From NCBI GenBank assembly GCA_009829735.1, contig CM020619.1:31807391-31871390 (forward strand): a DNA stretch of 64,000 bases, written 5' to 3'. A model generated the notes under the pieces. The model saw nothing but the letters and a program-made list of their open reading frames with translations. It was not told where the DNA came from and ran no database searches. The stretch comes from Pyropia yezoensis. Taxonomy: Eukaryota; Rhodophyta; Bangiophyceae; Bangiales; Bangiaceae. Positions 63,819 to 64,000 of the stretch are shown here, piece after piece. Position 1 is the stretch's first letter. Each line of letters opens with the position of its first letter. The position numbers and the translations under genes are program-made.

Positions 63819-64000
63819 CCGCGCTTATGACCACAAACGGCCACGAGCAGCGCCACAAACACGCGGGTCGACCCACGCCGCACGGGGCTACGAACGCGCC
63901 CCACCCAGGCACCTGGGCGGGACGGGCCACCCTCACACACGGGGTAAGCATCACCAAGTAGGGACCTCGCCGGAAGTCCTTCTCCATCCGCACATCAAAG
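63819..64000. other. Window edge; frames continue beyond
   Basis: Open on the minus strand up to the edge but without recognisable content. No LTR sequence is seen. Confidence 0.3.

Noticed and set aside
1-64000. CRISPR arrays, rRNA or tRNA genes, bacterial-type operons
   Set aside because: No regularly spaced repeats with unique spacers, no rRNA-like sequence and no cloverleaf that I could confirm; introns and LTR elements show the DNA to be eukaryotic.

Overview
The window is GC-rich eukaryotic nuclear DNA. Genes lie on both strands. Several have spliceosomal introns with GTACGT/GTAAGG-type donors and polypyrimidine-CAG acceptors. Domains include COQ9, a GATA finger, a Crinkler-type NTPase, an acyl-CoA oxidase and chromoviral LTR elements. 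Long C and G homopolymers, GCC/GGC microsatellites and extreme Ala/Pro/Gly bias fit a GC-rich alga. A bangiophyte red alga (Porphyra/Pyropia-like) is my best guess, from composition and gene style only; it is not proven.

Layout. 0-2.7 kb: a helicase-associated (HA) domain ORF and the 3' exon of a family-14-like glycosyltransferase. 2.8-7.5 kb: a minus-strand zinc-knuckle protein, then low-complexity DNA with G/C homopolymers of up to 40 nt. 7.5-12.0 kb: a PIF/Harbinger DNA transposon (inverted ends, Myb/coiled-coil ORF with one in-frame TGA, DDE_4 transposase with one intron). 12.9-14.6 kb: a broken class-3 lipase-like gene. 14.9-16.9 kb: COQ9. 17.2-20.9 kb: a three-exon Crinkler/RHS-type P-loop NTPase with a nuclease-like tail. 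21.7-22.9 kb: a 5'-truncated acyl-CoA oxidase. 22.9-27.9 kb: a very Ala-rich coiled-coil, tail-anchored protein. 28.5-30.4 kb: a complete 1,858-bp pogo-like transposon with perfect inverted ends.

32-38.8 kb: minus-strand chromovirus (element 1), decayed, apparently inserted into a Tc1-like transposase gene (38.8-39.3 kb). 42.9-45.1 kb: two diverged paralogues of an unrecognised family in inverted orientation. 45.5-50.7 kb: three copies of a dispersed repeat around an unrecognised gene and a GATA-finger gene. 52.9-53.8 kb: an ORF with weak ParB/sulfiredoxin-like character, cut by a second chromovirus (element 2, plus strand, 53.8 kb onward). Element 2 has a recognisable 5' LTR and primer-binding site, gag with a zinc knuckle, and protease-RT-RNase H-integrase-chromodomain. 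No 3' LTR and no continuation of the interrupted ORF appear before the window ends. The 61.3-63.8 kb stretch carries two long overlapping antisense ORFs of unknown function, plausibly inside element 2.

Most of the window is mobile DNA in different stages of decay: the pogo-like element looks freshest, element 2 next, then element 1 and the Harbinger copy. Host genes I trust most are COQ9, the GATA factor, the Crinkler-type gene and the coiled-coil protein. Several ORFs switch frame inside GC-rich repeats; mutation and assembly error cannot be separated here.
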